The translations under genes were made by a program, and so were the position numbers. 35,394 bases of DNA, taken from Promethearchaeota archaeon (GTDB lineage: Archaea; Asgardarchaeota; Lokiarchaeia; Sigyniarchaeales; SOKP01). This document shows positions 1-8,399 of this stretch, in pieces (position 1 is the first letter of the stretch; each line of letters begins with the position of its first letter). Location of the stretch: the NCBI GenBank assembly GCA_008080735.1, contig SHMW01000025.1:12398-47791 (forward strand), read 5' to 3'. The notes under the pieces were generated by a model. The model saw nothing but the letters and a program-made list of their open reading frames with translations, made no database searches and was not told the DNA's origin.

Positions 1-101
1 ATATTAAAGACCCGGATAAATAATGACCTAGATTTTTATTTTAAAAAATTAGAGAATTGAAAGAATAAAATATAATTGGTATGTGAAGTTTTAAACCTTA
101 T

Positions 102-1196
102 ATGACTATGAGTTCTGAAAAAAGCTTTAATGTGGGAATTTTAGGGGAAAATCAAGATCTGAATATATTGATTGGAAAAGCATTCGGTGCTCCAGGTACT
201 CGATCCGATTTACACTTTTTTAATCGGTTGGACGAAACCTTAGGATATATCTTTTGCGCTGTTACACCGATAGATTATCCAGAAAAGATAAAATCGCTAT
301 TACAGACACTTATAATGACGGATATCTATGTATTAGTAATTGATTTAATAACTGGACTCAATTCTATTGTGGGTGAAATTTTAGTTGCTATGGACCAATT
401 TAATCGTGTATATCATAAGAAATCTGTTATTATTTTGGATAACATAAAAAATAATGAATGGAAAATCCCCGATATATCAAAAAAAATTAGAAACATCATA
501 GATAATACAAGTTTGAAACAAACTGAAATTATTACCATACAAAAGAGAGAAGATCTTGAGATTTTGAAAAAAAAAATAATTGAGATAGGGTTGGAGTTTT
601 TTATTGATCATAAAACTCAGTTCAATCATTCCTATACTAAAATTTTAATTGATCATATCTTTCCTGTTAAAGGTATTGGAACAGTTGCTTTGGCATTAAT
701 CAAGGGGGGAACACTTAAAAAGGGGCAAATGCTTGAAATCGTAGGATATAATGGCTCAGCTAAGAAAGTTCTCATTAAAAATATACAAAAACAAGATAGA
801 AATTTCAATATCGCATATATTAATGATAGAGTCGGGTTAGCACTTAAAGGTATTAAACCGAGTGAGATAAGTCGAGAAAATTTATTAGCAAGTCCCAATA
901 TCTTTATAAGAGAGAAGAATATTGAAGCTGAGGTGTATATCAATGAATATTATAAACCCAAAAATGGACAAATCACCCCAGGAGAAGAAAAACAATATCA
1001 CGCCTTAGTGGATTTAAAATTATCACCGCTAAAATTTATAGAAGGAAATAGTATAAAACCCGGAAATATTGGAACCGTAAAACTGCATTTTGATAAACCA
1101 TTGTTTCATGATGGAAGCGGACTTAAGGGAATTCTCGTGGAATTAAATAAATTCCAAAGTAAAAACCGAATTGTGGGATATTTCAAGCAAAAATAA
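102..1196 (+). CDS. EF-Tu/SelB-like translation factor paralogue without GTPase motifs
   Basis: The protein has 364 residues. The second half contains an EF-Tu domain-2-like beta barrel (about residues 185-255, with IFPVKGIGTVALALIKGG and later NDRVGLALKGI), followed by a domain-3-like barrel to the end. The first ~165 residues occupy the place of the G domain. The P-loop position reads GILGENQDLN instead of GHVDHGKT, there is no DxPG, and the NKxD position appears as LDNIKN. GTP binding by the usual mechanism is therefore unlikely. Archaea are known to carry SelB/EF1A-like paralogues of uncertain role, and this fits that group; a binding or scaffold role is my inference. Start: ATG at 102, with a second in-frame ATG at 108 equally possible. 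It is transcribed alone, with about 200 bp before the next gene. Confidence 0.75.
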   Translation: MTMSSEKSFNVGILGENQDLNILIGKAFGAPGTRSDLHFFNRLDETLGYIFCAVTPIDYPEKIKSLLQTLIMTDIYVLVIDLITGLNSIVGEILVAMDQFNRVYHKKSVIILDNIKNNEWKIPDISKKIRNIIDNTSLKQTEIITIQKREDLEILKKKIIEIGLEFFIDHKTQFNHSYTKILIDHIFPVKGIGTVALALIKGGTLKKGQMLEIVGYNGSAKKVLIKNIQKQDRNFNIAYINDRVGLALKGIKPSEISRENLLASPNIFIREKNIEAEVYINEYYKPKNGQITPGEEKQYHALVDLKLSPLKFIEGNSIKPGNIGTVKLHFDKPLFHDGSGLKGILVELNKFQSKNRIVGYFKQK

Positions 1197-1407
1197 AGAA
1201 CTTAATTCAAAATCATAATAGAAAAACAAAAAATCTTTTTTCTAAACACCTTGAATGCCTTTATTGCTTCTTTAAATAGATATTTTATAGGTTTATTAAA
1301 TATCTCTTTTTAAATTGTTTAGTTTAATGCTTACTTTTTTTTAAAACGTTTAATTAAATATTAAAGAACAAAAAATTTTAAATTAAACAATATCTGAATT
1401 GATTAAT

Positions 1408-4323
1408 ATGGCATCGCAAAATAGCTACAGATATATTAAATTTTTCGATGATCTACGCGCTAATGATGTCGAGAGTGTTGGTGGAAAAAATGCATCATTG
1501 GGAGAATTGTTGTCCTTCAATATTCCTGTACCTTTGGGTTTTGCTGTGATGGCAAATGCCTTCGATTATGTATTAGAAAGTAATGATATTTTATATGAAG
1601 GAGAGCTCATTTCCCTTAAAGAGTATATCAAGAGACAAATCACTAAAATCTCTGAAGAATTACGTAAAGAAGATATTAAGTCCATCAAAACAGTTGATAA
1701 AATCTGCGCAAATATTAGGACACATATTGAGCAAGCACAGATGCCCGATTCATTACGAGATGAGATCATAGATGCGTATCGGAATTTATTAGATCGGATT
1801 GGAAACGATACTACATTCGCAGTCCGTAGCTCTGCTACCGCGGAGGACTTACCCGATGCATCTTTTGCTGGACAACAAGATACCCACTTGAATATTAGCG
1901 GAGAAAAGGAAATAGTTGATTATATTTTAAAAGATATGGCGTCCGTTTTTACTACTCGCGCAACAGCATATAGAGAACGGGCGGGATTTGACCATTTTTC
2001 CGTGAAATTGAGCGTGGGTGTACAAGAAATGGCAGGAGGCAGGGGCGGGGTAAAAGCTTCTGGTGTAATGTTTACAGAAGATCCAGATTCCGGAAATCCA
2101 AATGTAATTATTATTCGTGGTACTTGGGGATTGGGAGAGCTTATCGTCCAAGGAGTTGAGAAAGGAGATGAATTTATCGTATTTAAGCATAGCCCAGATC
2201 GCATGCGAATTATTAGTAAAACCTTAGCCAAGAAAATGCAAATGATGCAATTTGATGAAAATAAACAAGGAACCATCACCATTTCAGTTCCAGAGGAGCA
2301 ACAAAAAGAATACTGTTTAACCGAAGATCAAGTCCTCACTTTAGCAGAGTATGCTAAAAAGATTAGAGACCATTATGGAAAACGGATGGATATCGAATGG
2401 GCTTTAGGGAATAATGATAAGATTTATATTGTGCAAGCAAGACCTGAAACTGTACATAGTCAAAAAGGAGATAAAGAAGAGATATTTTATCTTATTGAAG
2501 ATCCCGACGAATTAATAAAAGAGGGAATGCTCATAGAGAACTCAGGAACAGCAATAGGAAGACGTATAGGTTATGGAAAATTAAAAATAATTGAATCGAT
2601 TAATGAAGCGCATCTTTTAGAAGACGGAGATGTCTTAGTAACAGAAGAAACAAATCCAGATTGGACTTCATATATGCAAAATTTAGGTGGTGTTATCACA
2701 GAACGTGGCGGTCCCACATGCCATGCTGCGATTGTATCACGAGAGCTGAATATTGCGGGAATTGTGGGCGCGGATAATATTGTTGAAAGTCTCAAAGAAC
2801 GTCAAAGAGATCAAGAATTAGGAAGCTTGACTATCGATTGCAGTGAAGGAGAACCTAGAATATGGGCTAAAGAGGTAGAATATGATTTCGATACTATCGA
2901 ATTCGCACAATTACCACATACAAACACCCAAGTGTTAGTCAATTTAGGAATTCCTAAAGGAGCGCTCTCTGCGGGAAAATATCCCGATGGCACGGGACTT
3001 GCGAGGCTTGAATTTATTATCAATGATGAGATTCAGATTCATCCAAATGCCTTATTAAATTATGATACTCTATTGATGCGGTATGACATTTTATTAGACC
3101 AGAGAAAAAAAATTGAGCGAATCAAAAAGAGTGAGCTTCATCCGAAAGACTCATTTAATGAGGAAATTAAGAAGTTAAAAAAGACCTTAGATGAAATTGA
3201 GAAGCTCACCTATGGATATGAAGATAAGGAAGAATTTTATGTGGAAAAACTCGCTGAGGGAATCGCCACGATAGCCGCGGGAGTCTGGAAAGAATTGCCT
3301 GATGGTTCCATCGCACCGTGTATTGTCCGTCTCTCCGATTTTAAGACAAATGAGTATGCGAATTTAATTGGAGGATGGATTTATGAAGGAGAAGAGGCAA
3401 ACCCCATGATGGGTTTTCGAGGGTGCTCTCGGTATGTCCATGAAGAATTTCAAAATGCCTTCATTTTAGAGTTACGGGCAATAAAACGTGCCCGCCAATG
3501 GGGGTTGACCAATATCATTCCTATGTTGCCATTCGTACGTTCACCCGAAGAGGCAAGCCGTATTATAGAAATAATGAAAACCGAAGCATTAGTGAGAGGA
3601 GAAAATAATTTAAAAATCTATTGTATGGCAGAGATTCCTTCGAATATCTTCTGCGCCGATATCTTTTGCCAATATTTTGATGGATTCTCAATTGGAAGTA
3701 ACGACCTCACCCAATTGACCTATGGAGTTGGACGTGATAACGAAAAACTAATCCCATTATCCGAACAGTTCTTATATACCGCTAATAGTGAAGCATTAAA
3801 ACGAGCTATTTCTCAACTCATCCAAACAGCCCATCAACATGGAAAGAAAGTAGGTATTTGTGGTCAAGCGCCAAGCGATTATCCGGATTTTCTGCGCTTT
3901 TTGGTTCAAGAAGAAATTGACTCCATCTCTCTAAATTTTGATACCTTCGCACGAGGTCGTATTAATACATGGAGAACAGAGATTATTGAAGACCAATTGC
4001 ATGATAATGATAAAGAACAAGCATATGAATTTCTGGCTAAATGCGATGATTTAATCGAACGGATTCGCGTCCCTCGTGGAAGAGTACGTAATCTCGTTAG
4101 GAAACAACGGAGACATGTCGAAGATAACCTTGTCAAAGCCTCAGAAGAATACGATAGAATATTTTCCGATATTCAAAGCATAACCTACAATTTTGTAAAG
4201 GAAATTAACAATGGCGCAGTGGATTTCGGTGAATTATTTTCCAAATATAATACTCAGATTAAAGAATTTAAAGAAAAAATACCCCAGTTAAAACGGACTA
4301 TCCGTAAATTTGGGATCTTCTAA
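1408..4323 (+). CDS. ppsA: phosphoenolpyruvate synthase (pyruvate, water dikinase)
   Basis: Makes PEP from pyruvate, ATP and water, the entry step of gluconeogenesis in the cytoplasm. Order: N-terminal ATP-grasp-like nucleotide-binding domain (to about residue 345, with VRSSATAEDLPDASFAGQ), the swivelling phosphohistidine domain with GGPTCHAAIVSRE (His439), and the C-terminal PEP/pyruvate barrel with GSNDLTQLTYGVGRD and VGICGQAPS (Cys818). The CGQAPS form marks PEP synthase rather than pyruvate phosphate dikinase. At 971 residues it is longer than the usual ~750-800: a lysine/glutamate-rich coil is inserted near residues 565-605, and a charged helical tail of about 115 residues follows the barrel. 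I chose ATG 1408; an in-frame TTG at 1399 would add three residues. It has no close operon partners. Confidence 0.95.
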   Translation: MASQNSYRYIKFFDDLRANDVESVGGKNASLGELLSFNIPVPLGFAVMANAFDYVLESNDILYEGELISLKEYIKRQITKISEELRKEDIKSIKTVDKICANIRTHIEQAQMPDSLRDEIIDAYRNLLDRIGNDTTFAVRSSATAEDLPDASFAGQQDTHLNISGEKEIVDYILKDMASVFTTRATAYRERAGFDHFSVKLSVGVQEMAGGRGGVKASGVMFTEDPDSGNPNVIIIRGTWGLGELIVQGVEKGDEFIVFKHSPDRMRIISKTLAKKMQMMQFDENKQGTITISVPEEQQKEYCLTEDQVLTLAEYAKKIRDHYGKRMDIEWALGNNDKIYIVQARPETVHSQKGDKEEIFYLIEDPDELIKEGMLIENSGTAIGRRIGYGKLKIIESINEAHLLEDGDVLVTEETNPDWTSYMQNLGGVITERGGPTCHAAIVSRELNIAGIVGADNIVESLKERQRDQELGSLTIDCSEGEPRIWAKEVEYDFDTIEFAQLPHTNTQVLVNLGIPKGALSAGKYPDGTGLARLEFIINDEIQIHPNALLNYDTLLMRYDILLDQRKKIERIKKSELHPKDSFNEEIKKLKKTLDEIEKLTYGYEDKEEFYVEKLAEGIATIAAGVWKELPDGSIAPCIVRLSDFKTNEYANLIGGWIYEGEEANPMMGFRGCSRYVHEEFQNAFILELRAIKRARQWGLTNIIPMLPFVRSPEEASRIIEIMKTEALVRGENNLKIYCMAEIPSNIFCADIFCQYFDGFSIGSNDLTQLTYGVGRDNEKLIPLSEQFLYTANSEALKRAISQLIQTAHQHGKKVGICGQAPSDYPDFLRFLVQEEIDSISLNFDTFARGRINTWRTEIIEDQLHDNDKEQAYEFLAKCDDLIERIRVPRGRVRNLVRKQRRHVEDNLVKASEEYDRIFSDIQSITYNFVKEINNGAVDFGELFSKYNTQIKEFKEKIPQLKRTIRKFGIF

Positions 4324-4453
4324 TTTTATCTTGTATATTTCTTTCTTTCATTATATTTGCTTCTCTTTCCATCTGAGATAGTCAAATTTTTCTTAATTAT
4401 CAAATACAAATGGAAAAAATTATATTTCATTTTTAATTTGTCTAATAAGACAG

Positions 4454-4461
4454 TTTATATA
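4454..4461 (+). promoter_or_regulatory. TATA box of the UPF0147 gene
   Basis: TTTATATA lies 36 nt before the ATG at 4497, which predicts a short leader of roughly 10 nt. A weak purine-rich SD-like stretch (AAAGGGA, 4483-4489) sits just before the start. Inferred from archaeal promoter geometry. Confidence 0.45.
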
Positions 4462-4496
4462 CTCTATTTTAAATCTAATTTTAAAGGGATTTTACA

Positions 4497-4778
4497 ATGT
4501 CTACGGGAAAGGAATTTACGGAAGAAGTAAAAGAAGCTTTTGAAAATGTTGAAAAATTATTGAACGGGATGATGAAGGACCGATCGGTGCCGCGAAATAT
4601 AAAGCGAGTCGCGCAAAGGGCTATCGATGCGCTTCATAATGAAAATGAGACTCCGGGGGTCATTTCCAGTAATGTTATCTATATGGTTGACGATCTCAGT
4701 CAAGATCCTAATATTCCATTCCATGTACGAACATCGGTATATCGTATCTTATCACTTCTCGAAAATATACAAGATTAA
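4497..4778 (+). CDS. UPF0147 family protein
   Basis: A small acidic, all-helical protein of 93 residues. The pattern ERxMKDRSVPRNIK-like (here LLNGMMKDRSVPRNIKRVA, about residues 22-40) followed by DDLSQDPNIPFHVRT (about 64-78) is characteristic of the archaea-wide UPF0147 family. The family is conserved but has no established biochemical role. The length matches the family. It has its own TATA box and is followed immediately by a stem-loop with a T-run, so it is probably a single-gene transcript placed just before tRNA-Pro. Confidence 0.9.
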   Translation: MSTGKEFTEEVKEAFENVEKLLNGMMKDRSVPRNIKRVAQRAIDALHNENETPGVISSNVIYMVDDLSQDPNIPFHVRTSVYRILSLLENIQD

Positions 4779-4790
4779 CTGGAAATAATT

Positions 4791-4810
4791 ACTCAATTAT
4801 TGAGTTTTTT
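4791..4810 (+). terminator. stem-loop terminator with T-run after UPF0147 gene
   Basis: ACTCAA (4791-4796) and TTGAGT (4800-4805) form a perfect 6-bp stem with a 3-nt loop, followed by five further T residues. It lies 12 nt past the stop codon at 4778 and ends 6 nt before the tRNA. The shape resembles an intrinsic terminator; in archaea the T-run itself is the main signal. Confidence 0.5.
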
Positions 4811-4843
4811 AACTATGGGAAGGTAGTCTAGCTTGGTATGATT

Positions 4844-4874
4844 CTTAAAGAAATAATATCTTTATGGCATAAAT
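4844..4874 (+). other. tRNA-Pro intron 1 (D arm / anticodon stem junction)
   Basis: A segment of 31 nt that must leave to give CTTGG next to position 26. CTT occurs at both ends (4844-4846 and 4875-4877), so the cut can lie anywhere from position 26/27 to 29/30. Inside, TAAAGA (4846-4851) pairs with TCTTTA (4859-4864). GATT (4840-4843) can pair with AATC (4872-4875) as a possible central helix, but a textbook 3-4-3 motif is not evident, so the exact boundary is uncertain. Confidence 0.75.
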
Positions 4875-4906
4875 CTTGGTTCGGAACCAAGAGACCGGGG
4901 GTTCAA

Positions 4907-4936
4907 GCTAATTTTCATTTCGAAAACGGAGAATAA
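4907..4936 (+). other. tRNA-Pro intron 2 (T loop, position 59/60)
   Basis: A 30-nt insert in the T loop; removing it restores the seven-base loop TTCAAAT. It fits the bulge-helix-bulge rule: GTTC (4901-4904) pairs with GAAT (4931-4934, one G.U), with three-nt bulges AA|G (4905-4907) and AA|A (4935-4937). Cutting after the second base of each bulge gives exactly these ends. An inner stem TTTTC/GAAAA (4912-4916, 4922-4926) closes the intron. Confidence 0.85.
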
Positions 4937-5193
4937 ATCCCCCCTTTCCCATTATTCCTATACATATTACTAGTAAACCTTAATATCCTTTAAATTATAA
5001 TATAGTTCTTAAAAACACTAAAATATAAATAATTTTATTACCATTAAGTTGATGTAAGAACAATTCTATAGAGATTAAACAAACTTTATTTTTGAATAAG
5101 GGTTTATATGAATTGAGCGAGGTCAAACTTGCATTAAAATTATGAAGATAGTAATACAATATTACCATTTATACCGTAGCGAGCAAATAGAAC

Positions 5194-6240
5194 ATGATTG
5201 AAGGGTTGATAAAGGGTCTCGTCTATATAATATTCCATGATGTTCATGGGACGAATCCTAAAATCTGGGTACCAGATGAATTAGATGAGCAACTAAGAAT
5301 GCTCTGCGGTATTAAAGCAGTCTCGTTATTAACGGGAGAGGAAAGTTATATCCCTAAAAAACTTACCACAATTCCGATTCCCTCTAGAAATTTAAAGGCT
5401 ATGCTGAAGTTTTTGAAATGGGAAGATGAAAGCAGACGAGGAGGTATTGGAGAAGCCACACTCGTGTTATTATTCCACGAATCTGATGATGTCATTTTCT
5501 ATAAAGCAAAACAATATCTTGAAGATGTTTTTGAAGATACTGCTCAAAGAATAATTGAATTAGAAGTCAAAAAGGCGCCAGATGAGCAAACCCAAAAAGA
5601 AGTGTTGGATCTTCGAAGAAATATTAAATATGTTCTAAGAGATCTGAAAGACAAAGAACTTATTAAGAAAGAATCGGATGCGTTTCCTCTTGTTGATGAA
5701 ATTCGGCCTGAGGCAATAGATTTTAAATTCAAAATTGTTGTATGTGGGGATGCAAGGGTAGGAAAGACCTCTACAATTCTGAGGTTTACTGATAATGCTT
5801 TTACAAGGACTTATTTGCCCACCTTAGGAGTAAATATCTCGGAGAAAGCAATAAAAATAAATAATCATTTAGTCCAGTTGGTTCTATGGGATATTGCAGG
5901 TCAGAGCAAGTTTGAAAGAATGCGTGTTCATTTTTACCAAGGAATGGAGGCAACCTTACTTATTTTTGATTTAACAAATGCGGAAAGCTTCGAACATATT
6001 GAGGACTGGCACAATGATATTAAAAAAAATATGCTTCAGCAAAAACCTCTCATCGGGGCACTCATCGGAAATAAATCCGATTTAGAAGACCAGAGGGAAG
6101 TGTCTTATAATGAAGCGTCTCAATTTGCAGATGAATTAGATCTTTTTTATCTTGAAACATCTGCACTTACAGGTGAGAATGTTAATCAATTGTTTCTTAA
6201 GATCACTCGCGAAATCATAAAATCAGTAAAAGGCTCGTAA
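5194..6240 (+). CDS. longin-like domain fused to Rab/Ras-family small GTPase
   Basis: A protein of 348 residues with two parts. Residues ~1-125 form an alpha/beta domain (YIIFHDVHGTNPKIWVP at the start, ATLVLLFHESDDVIFYKAK later) that I read as longin/roadblock-like, the fold that partners small GTPases in trafficking complexes; this is inference from pattern. A charged linker with a short coil (~125-165) follows. Residues ~175-345 are a complete Rab-like G domain: GDARVGKTS (185-193), switch I Thr in YLPTLG, WDIAGQ (232-237), NKSD (293-296) and ETSA (321-324). All nucleotide-binding residues are present. No C-terminal lipidation cysteine is visible, so any membrane contact must come from the N-terminal domain or a partner. 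Expanded families of such GTPases are an Asgard hallmark. Single-gene unit. Confidence 0.85.
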   Translation: MIEGLIKGLVYIIFHDVHGTNPKIWVPDELDEQLRMLCGIKAVSLLTGEESYIPKKLTTIPIPSRNLKAMLKFLKWEDESRRGGIGEATLVLLFHESDDVIFYKAKQYLEDVFEDTAQRIIELEVKKAPDEQTQKEVLDLRRNIKYVLRDLKDKELIKKESDAFPLVDEIRPEAIDFKFKIVVCGDARVGKTSTILRFTDNAFTRTYLPTLGVNISEKAIKINNHLVQLVLWDIAGQSKFERMRVHFYQGMEATLLIFDLTNAESFEHIEDWHNDIKKNMLQQKPLIGALIGNKSDLEDQREVSYNEASQFADELDLFYLETSALTGENVNQLFLKITREIIKSVKGS

Positions 6241-6321
6241 GAAAGATTTATTCATTCCTTACCCATTCTAATTCAAATAGGATGATTCATTGATTATATC
6301 TAAACTATAATGTGAAAGAAT

Positions 6322-6894
6322 ATGGAATTTAAAGAACTTGTGAAGAAACGACGTACTATTCGAAGATTTAAACAAGACTCAATTTCGATTGATACATTAA
6401 AGTCTCTAATCGAGTATGCCCGATTAGCCCCATCTGCCGCAAATGTACAAAGTTTGCGTTATATTATCGTGAAAGATTCTGATGTATGTCAAAAGATCTT
6501 TCCATTAGTACGATGGGCAGCGAATCTTCCCGAAAGTGAGAGGGCTCCTGAAAGTGAACGCCGTCCTACAGCCTATGTCATAGTCCTGAACGATACTGAG
6601 ATTAAAAAAGGAGCGAAATATGATATTGGTGCTGCGGTTCAAAATATATTACTCGGAGCGACAGATGAAGGTTTAGGTGCATGTTGGATGGGCTCTATTG
6701 AACGGGATAAGCTTAGGATTGAATTTTCCATCCCAGAAAAATATGAAATCACTCATGTAATTAGTTTAGGTTACCCAGATGAAAAATCCAAGATCGAACC
6801 ATTTAAGGGGTCCTATAAATATTGGAAAGATGAGAATGGGCTAATGCATGTTCCCAAAATATCTGTAGAGGAGCTAATTTTCAAAATCGAGTAA
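6322..6894 (+). CDS. nitroreductase-family flavoprotein
   Basis: A 190-residue FMN-dependent oxidoreductase of the nitroreductase fold. Seen: the N-terminal RRTIRRFKQDSI phosphate-binding motif (about residues 10-21), APSAANVQSLRYIIV (about 36-50) where these enzymes contact FMN, and the DIGAAVQNILLGATDEGLG helix plus ACWMGS, typical of the family dimer core. Length is normal. The physiological substrate cannot be told from sequence; family members reduce nitro compounds, quinones, flavins or specialised substrates. It lies 80 bp after the GTPase gene on the same strand, but nothing links their functions. Confidence 0.88.
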   Translation: MEFKELVKKRRTIRRFKQDSISIDTLKSLIEYARLAPSAANVQSLRYIIVKDSDVCQKIFPLVRWAANLPESERAPESERRPTAYVIVLNDTEIKKGAKYDIGAAVQNILLGATDEGLGACWMGSIERDKLRIEFSIPEKYEITHVISLGYPDEKSKIEPFKGSYKYWKDENGLMHVPKISVEELIFKIE

Positions 6895-6953
6895 ACCTAT
6901 ACTATCAATTATAATTTTTACCGATGAGAAGAAAAGAAAATGAGATAATAAAA

Positions 6954-8399
6954 TTATTCAGCTATAAACTTTTTATCTTTTATTCGGTGATAAGGAGGTT
7001 TTAGCCCTTCTGGGAAGGGGGATGTGTAAGATTCGTCCTTGTGGTCTTTCTCGAATTGTTTCCATGCTTTTTCTACTAATTCAGGTTTATTCATAAATTC
7101 AAGGGCAGATAGAGTCAAAATTTTTGCTGCGGTTAACATCCCTTTATGTCCGATGCTCATCCCACTGGTGGCTACATTTTGCCAGGAATGACCAGGTGAA
7201 CCCATAACTTCACATGCTATCATAAACTCTGCCAATGGTGTAACCCAGGAGACATCGGCAACATCCGTTGAACCTGGCAATGATTGGCCCTCTCCTAATG
7301 GCGGTATTATGATTTTATTAAGTGGTTGACTCAGAACAGCTTTCGCTAAGTCCAAAAGAGAGGGAGGAACTAATTTCATATATCCTTCAACCGTGTCGGA
7401 CGGAACCGTTTTGAGAAGTTCTCGTGCGAATTGTTTTTCTTTAGCTTTGAAAGGCGGCGCCCCAATTTCGTTTAGTTTCGAGTTTACGACCTCTTGAACT
7501 ACTTTATTATATTCCGTATTATAAGTTCCACTTAAAAAATCGATTTCCAACTCTGTTTCTGTCATTAGGGTAGCTCCTTTCGCAATCTTTACCACACGTT
7601 CATATAGAGAATCTACTTGATGACGTTTTGGAGAACGGACGAAATACCAGACTTCCGCTTCATCTGGGACGACATTGGGCGCCATTCCGCCATTGGTGAT
7701 TACATAATGAATTCTTGCGTCGCTTATCATATGTTCTCGCATATAATTAACTCCTATATTCATTAGCTCAACCGCATCTAAAGCACTCCTTCCGTTTTGC
7801 GGATCACCAGCGGCATGCGCTGTTTTCCCATGAAACTTGAAAAGTACAGAATTCACTGCCAATGCTGACATCGCATTGAGCATATTTAAGAAACCTGGAT
7901 GCCATGTGAGGGAAATATCCACATCCTCAAAAAAGCCCGCGTTGACCATATATCCCTTAGAATTAAAAGTCTCTTCGGCTGGACAACCATAATAACGGAT
8001 TGTCCCTTTCACCTCTCCATTTTCAATTGCCTCTTTAACCGCCATCACCGCAGCCAAAGACCCGGTTCCTAAAAGATTATGTCCGCACCCGTGTCCAGGA
8101 GCCCCTTCCTCCAATGGTTTTCTTTCGGGCACAGCCTTCTGGCTTAGGCCGGGGAGTGCATCATACTCACCTAAGATTGCGATTGTTGGAGATCTATCTC
8201 CGTAGGAAGCAACAAATGCTGTAGGCATATCTGCAACCCCCTCTCGGACTGTAAAGCCATCTTCTTTTAGAGTCTTAATTAATAATTCCGCTGATTTATA
8301 CTCCTCTAATCCCGTTTCTGCATATCTCCATATAGTATCGGAGACTTCAATAAATTGCTCTCGATGTTCTTCAATCCATTTTGTATATTTTTCAAACAT
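6954..8399 (-). CDS. M20-family amidohydrolase, AbgB-like
   Basis: A 481-residue metallopeptidase/amidohydrolase. Metal-site motifs are GHGCGHNLLGTG (about residues 102-113) and PAEETFNSKG (about 135-144), with a further His in LTWHPGF. The dimerisation-domain motif HGKTAHAAGDPQNGRSALDA is present, and late PGSTDVADVSW and SPGHSW match p-aminobenzoyl-glutamate hydrolase subunit B and related M20D enzymes. The expected reaction is hydrolysis of an amide bond on an N-acyl amino acid or small peptide-like substrate; the true substrate is not known. AbgB normally pairs with an AbgA partner, which is not seen here, so a homomeric enzyme is likely. Length fits the family. Convergent with the nitroreductase gene. 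Confidence 0.9.
   Translation of the reverse strand: MFEKYTKWIEEHREQFIEVSDTIWRYAETGLEEYKSAELLIKTLKEDGFTVREGVADMPTAFVASYGDRSPTIAILGEYDALPGLSQKAVPERKPLEEGAPGHGCGHNLLGTGSLAAVMAVKEAIENGEVKGTIRYYGCPAEETFNSKGYMVNAGFFEDVDISLTWHPGFLNMLNAMSALAVNSVLFKFHGKTAHAAGDPQNGRSALDAVELMNIGVNYMREHMISDARIHYVITNGGMAPNVVPDEAEVWYFVRSPKRHQVDSLYERVVKIAKGATLMTETELEIDFLSGTYNTEYNKVVQEVVNSKLNEIGAPPFKAKEKQFARELLKTVPSDTVEGYMKLVPPSLLDLAKAVLSQPLNKIIIPPLGEGQSLPGSTDVADVSWVTPLAEFMIACEVMGSPGHSWQNVATSGMSIGHKGMLTAAKILTLSALEFMNKPELVEKAWKQFEKDHKDESYTSPFPEGLKPPYHRIKDKKFIAE

Larger units (their letters stand above)
4817..4951 (+). tRNA. tRNA-Pro (anticodon CGG) with two introns
   Basis: Acceptor GGGAAGG (4817-4823) pairs with CTTTCCC (4944-4950), with discriminator A4951; CCA is not encoded. 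The D arm is GTCT-AGCTTGGTA-TGAT. The anticodon arm is CTTGG-TTCGGAA-CCAAG (4875-4891), giving anticodon CGG at 4882-4884. The variable loop is AGACC. The T arm is GGGGG-TTCAA|AT-CCCCC. The full cloverleaf appears only if two segments are removed: about 31 nt between the D arm and the anticodon stem, and 30 nt inside the T loop. The mature RNA would then be 74 nt. Neither intron is at the usual 37/38 site. Such non-canonical positions are known in archaea and need the bulge-helix-bulge splicing endonuclease. Confidence 0.9.

Noticed and set aside
1408..4323. Pyruvate phosphate dikinase instead of PEP synthase
   Set aside because: The C-terminal catalytic motif is CGQAPS, the PEP synthase form, not the CGEHGG of dikinases.
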